NCBI RefSeq assembly: GCF_014651935.1
Contig: NZ_BMXV01000004.1
Span: 310,001 to 374,000 of the forward strand
DNA length: 64,000 nucleotides
Reading direction: 5' to 3'
From: Marinobacter zhanjiangensis
GTDB taxonomy: Bacteria > Pseudomonadota > Gammaproteobacteria > Pseudomonadales > Oleiphilaceae
This document shows, piece after piece, positions 63,354 through 64,000 of the stretch. The position numbers and the translations under genes were made by a program. The notes beneath the pieces are model-generated. The model saw nothing but the letters and a program-made list of their open reading frames with translations, was not told where the DNA came from and did no database searches. The stretch's first letter is position 1; every line of letters begins with the position of its first letter.

Positions 63354-64000
63354 TCAGTAGCCCATTTCTTCCTTGAGCTCCTGGTCAAGCCAGATACGGG
63401 CATAGATGGGCGCCGGACGTACGGCACCAACCCGCAGTTCGCCATGGTAGTTCTTCACCCAGGGCCACCAGGCGATATAGAACTCCTGGGTGGGCAGCCA
63501 TACCTGGGGTACCGCTTCCTCAATGATGTAGTTGTTCATTTCCCGCAGCATTTCATTCTGCTTTTCCACATCGGTTTCATGCAGAGCGGTGTTCCACATC
63601 TTGTCGAAGGTTTCGTCGGCATAGAACGACGGGTTCCAGGTCTGATCGGTCAGGTAGCTCTTGCGCAATACCGAGAAAGGGTTGCCCTCACCATTGTCCA
63701 TCAGGTAACCGTCGGCCTGGTTCTCGTCCCGCATCTGGGAGCGGAAGGCGCCGTATTCCAGTGTCTTGATGTTCATGGTGATACCGGCCATCTGATAGTA
63801 GGCCTGGAGCATGGCCACCATGTCGACGTGGTAGGGGTCACAGGAGCAGACCTGCAGGTCAAACTCGAGCCCGTCCGGATAACCCGCTTCAGCCAGCAGC
63901 TCTTTTGCCTTCTCCGGGTTGTGGCCGAACATGGCCTGAGCCTGATCGGAGAGTTCCTCCAGAGGCGTGTACAGTGACTCCCAGCGTTGGGAGAACGGAT
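63354..64000 (-). CDS. ABC transporter solute-binding protein (family 5), partial
   Basis: The frame is open to the right edge; the first 22 codons seen (PFSQRWESLYTPLEELSDQA) precede an internal Met at 63932. The C-terminal part of an SBP_bac_5 lipoprotein/periplasmic protein: NPEKAKELLAEAGYPDGLEF, VAMLQAYYQMAGITMNIKTLE, YLTDQTWNPSFYADETFDKMW and EMLREMNNYIIEEAVPQVWL. Such proteins bring peptides, nickel or other solutes to an ABC importer; the solute cannot be told. The N-terminus and permeases lie outside. Confidence 0.92.
   Translation of the reverse strand, partial: PFSQRWESLYTPLEELSDQAQAMFGHNPEKAKELLAEAGYPDGLEFDLQVCSCDPYHVDMVAMLQAYYQMAGITMNIKTLEYGAFRSQMRDENQADGYLMDNGEGNPFSVLRKSYLTDQTWNPSFYADETFDKMWNTALHETDVEKQNEMLREMNNYIIEEAVPQVWLPTQEFYIAWWPWVKNYHGELRVGAVRPAPIYARIWLDQELKEEMGY

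Overview
The window is ordinary chromosome from a GC-rich gammaproteobacterium. Gene order and protein sequences resemble Marinobacter and, more loosely, Pseudomonas: dsbB - rsd/algQ - FKBP, ppx/trxA/rho/ubiD, accBC-prmA-dusB-fis-purHD, and zapB/zapA/6S RNA/5-FCL next to ygfB-pepP-ubiH-ubiI. The genus is an inference from memory. No rRNA, CRISPR array, prophage or intact insertion sequence was found. Both edges cut genes: a histidine kinase on the left and an extracellular solute-binding protein on the right.

Layout. 1-3.1 kb: a small accessory patch (sensor kinase, VIT-family metal transporter, a DUF6448 gene, a decayed coding remnant) lying downstream of a tRNA-Arg(CCG) gene. 3.2-9.1 kb: DUF2244, YaeQ, the bfd/bfr iron pair with a Fur-box promoter, a phosphohexomutase, outer-membrane phospholipase A and cytochrome c5. 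9.1-17.2 kb: rep, a GGDEF-EAL protein with a degenerate receiver, tex and gshA. 17.2-23 kb: a FliL-like protein, dsbB, rsd/algQ, an FKBP lipoprotein, two small unknowns and an ABC-F ATPase. 23-32.6 kb: ppx diverging from trxA, a molybdenum-cofactor cluster (mobA facing moaB-moeA-moaD-moaE) sitting between trxA and rho, then ubiD and a ferredoxin-reductase. 32.6-35 kb: a cluster of intergenic repeats, then a stand-alone Hen1-type RNA 2'-O-methyltransferase domain translationally coupled to a CPA2 cation/proton antiporter. 35-44.1 kb: a long minus-strand block, aroQ-accB-accC-prmA-DUF3426-dusB-fis-purH-purD. 44.4-49.5 kb: a c-di-GMP signalling pair (a two-receiver diguanylate cyclase and a LapD-like degenerate receptor) and a DUF2333 gene. 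49.5-53 kb: ppa, rpiA, ilvA and a 60-residue orphan protein. 53-62.6 kb: 5-FCL, 6S RNA, zapA, a ZapB-like gene, a probable zinc-related ABC/DUF3299/DUF2796 set, and ygfB-pepP-ubiH-ubiI. 62.6-64 kb: a QsdR-type TetR regulator and the solute-binding protein.

How the genes work together. Most of the window is housekeeping: purines, fatty-acid initiation, ubiquinone (ubiD, ubiH, ubiI), redox (trxA, dsbB, gshA), molybdenum cofactor and cell division. The least routine elements are the Hen1-like methyltransferase next to the antiporter, the three cyclic-di-GMP proteins with degenerate modules, several strong hairpins and repeats between genes, and the accessory patch beside tRNA-Arg.
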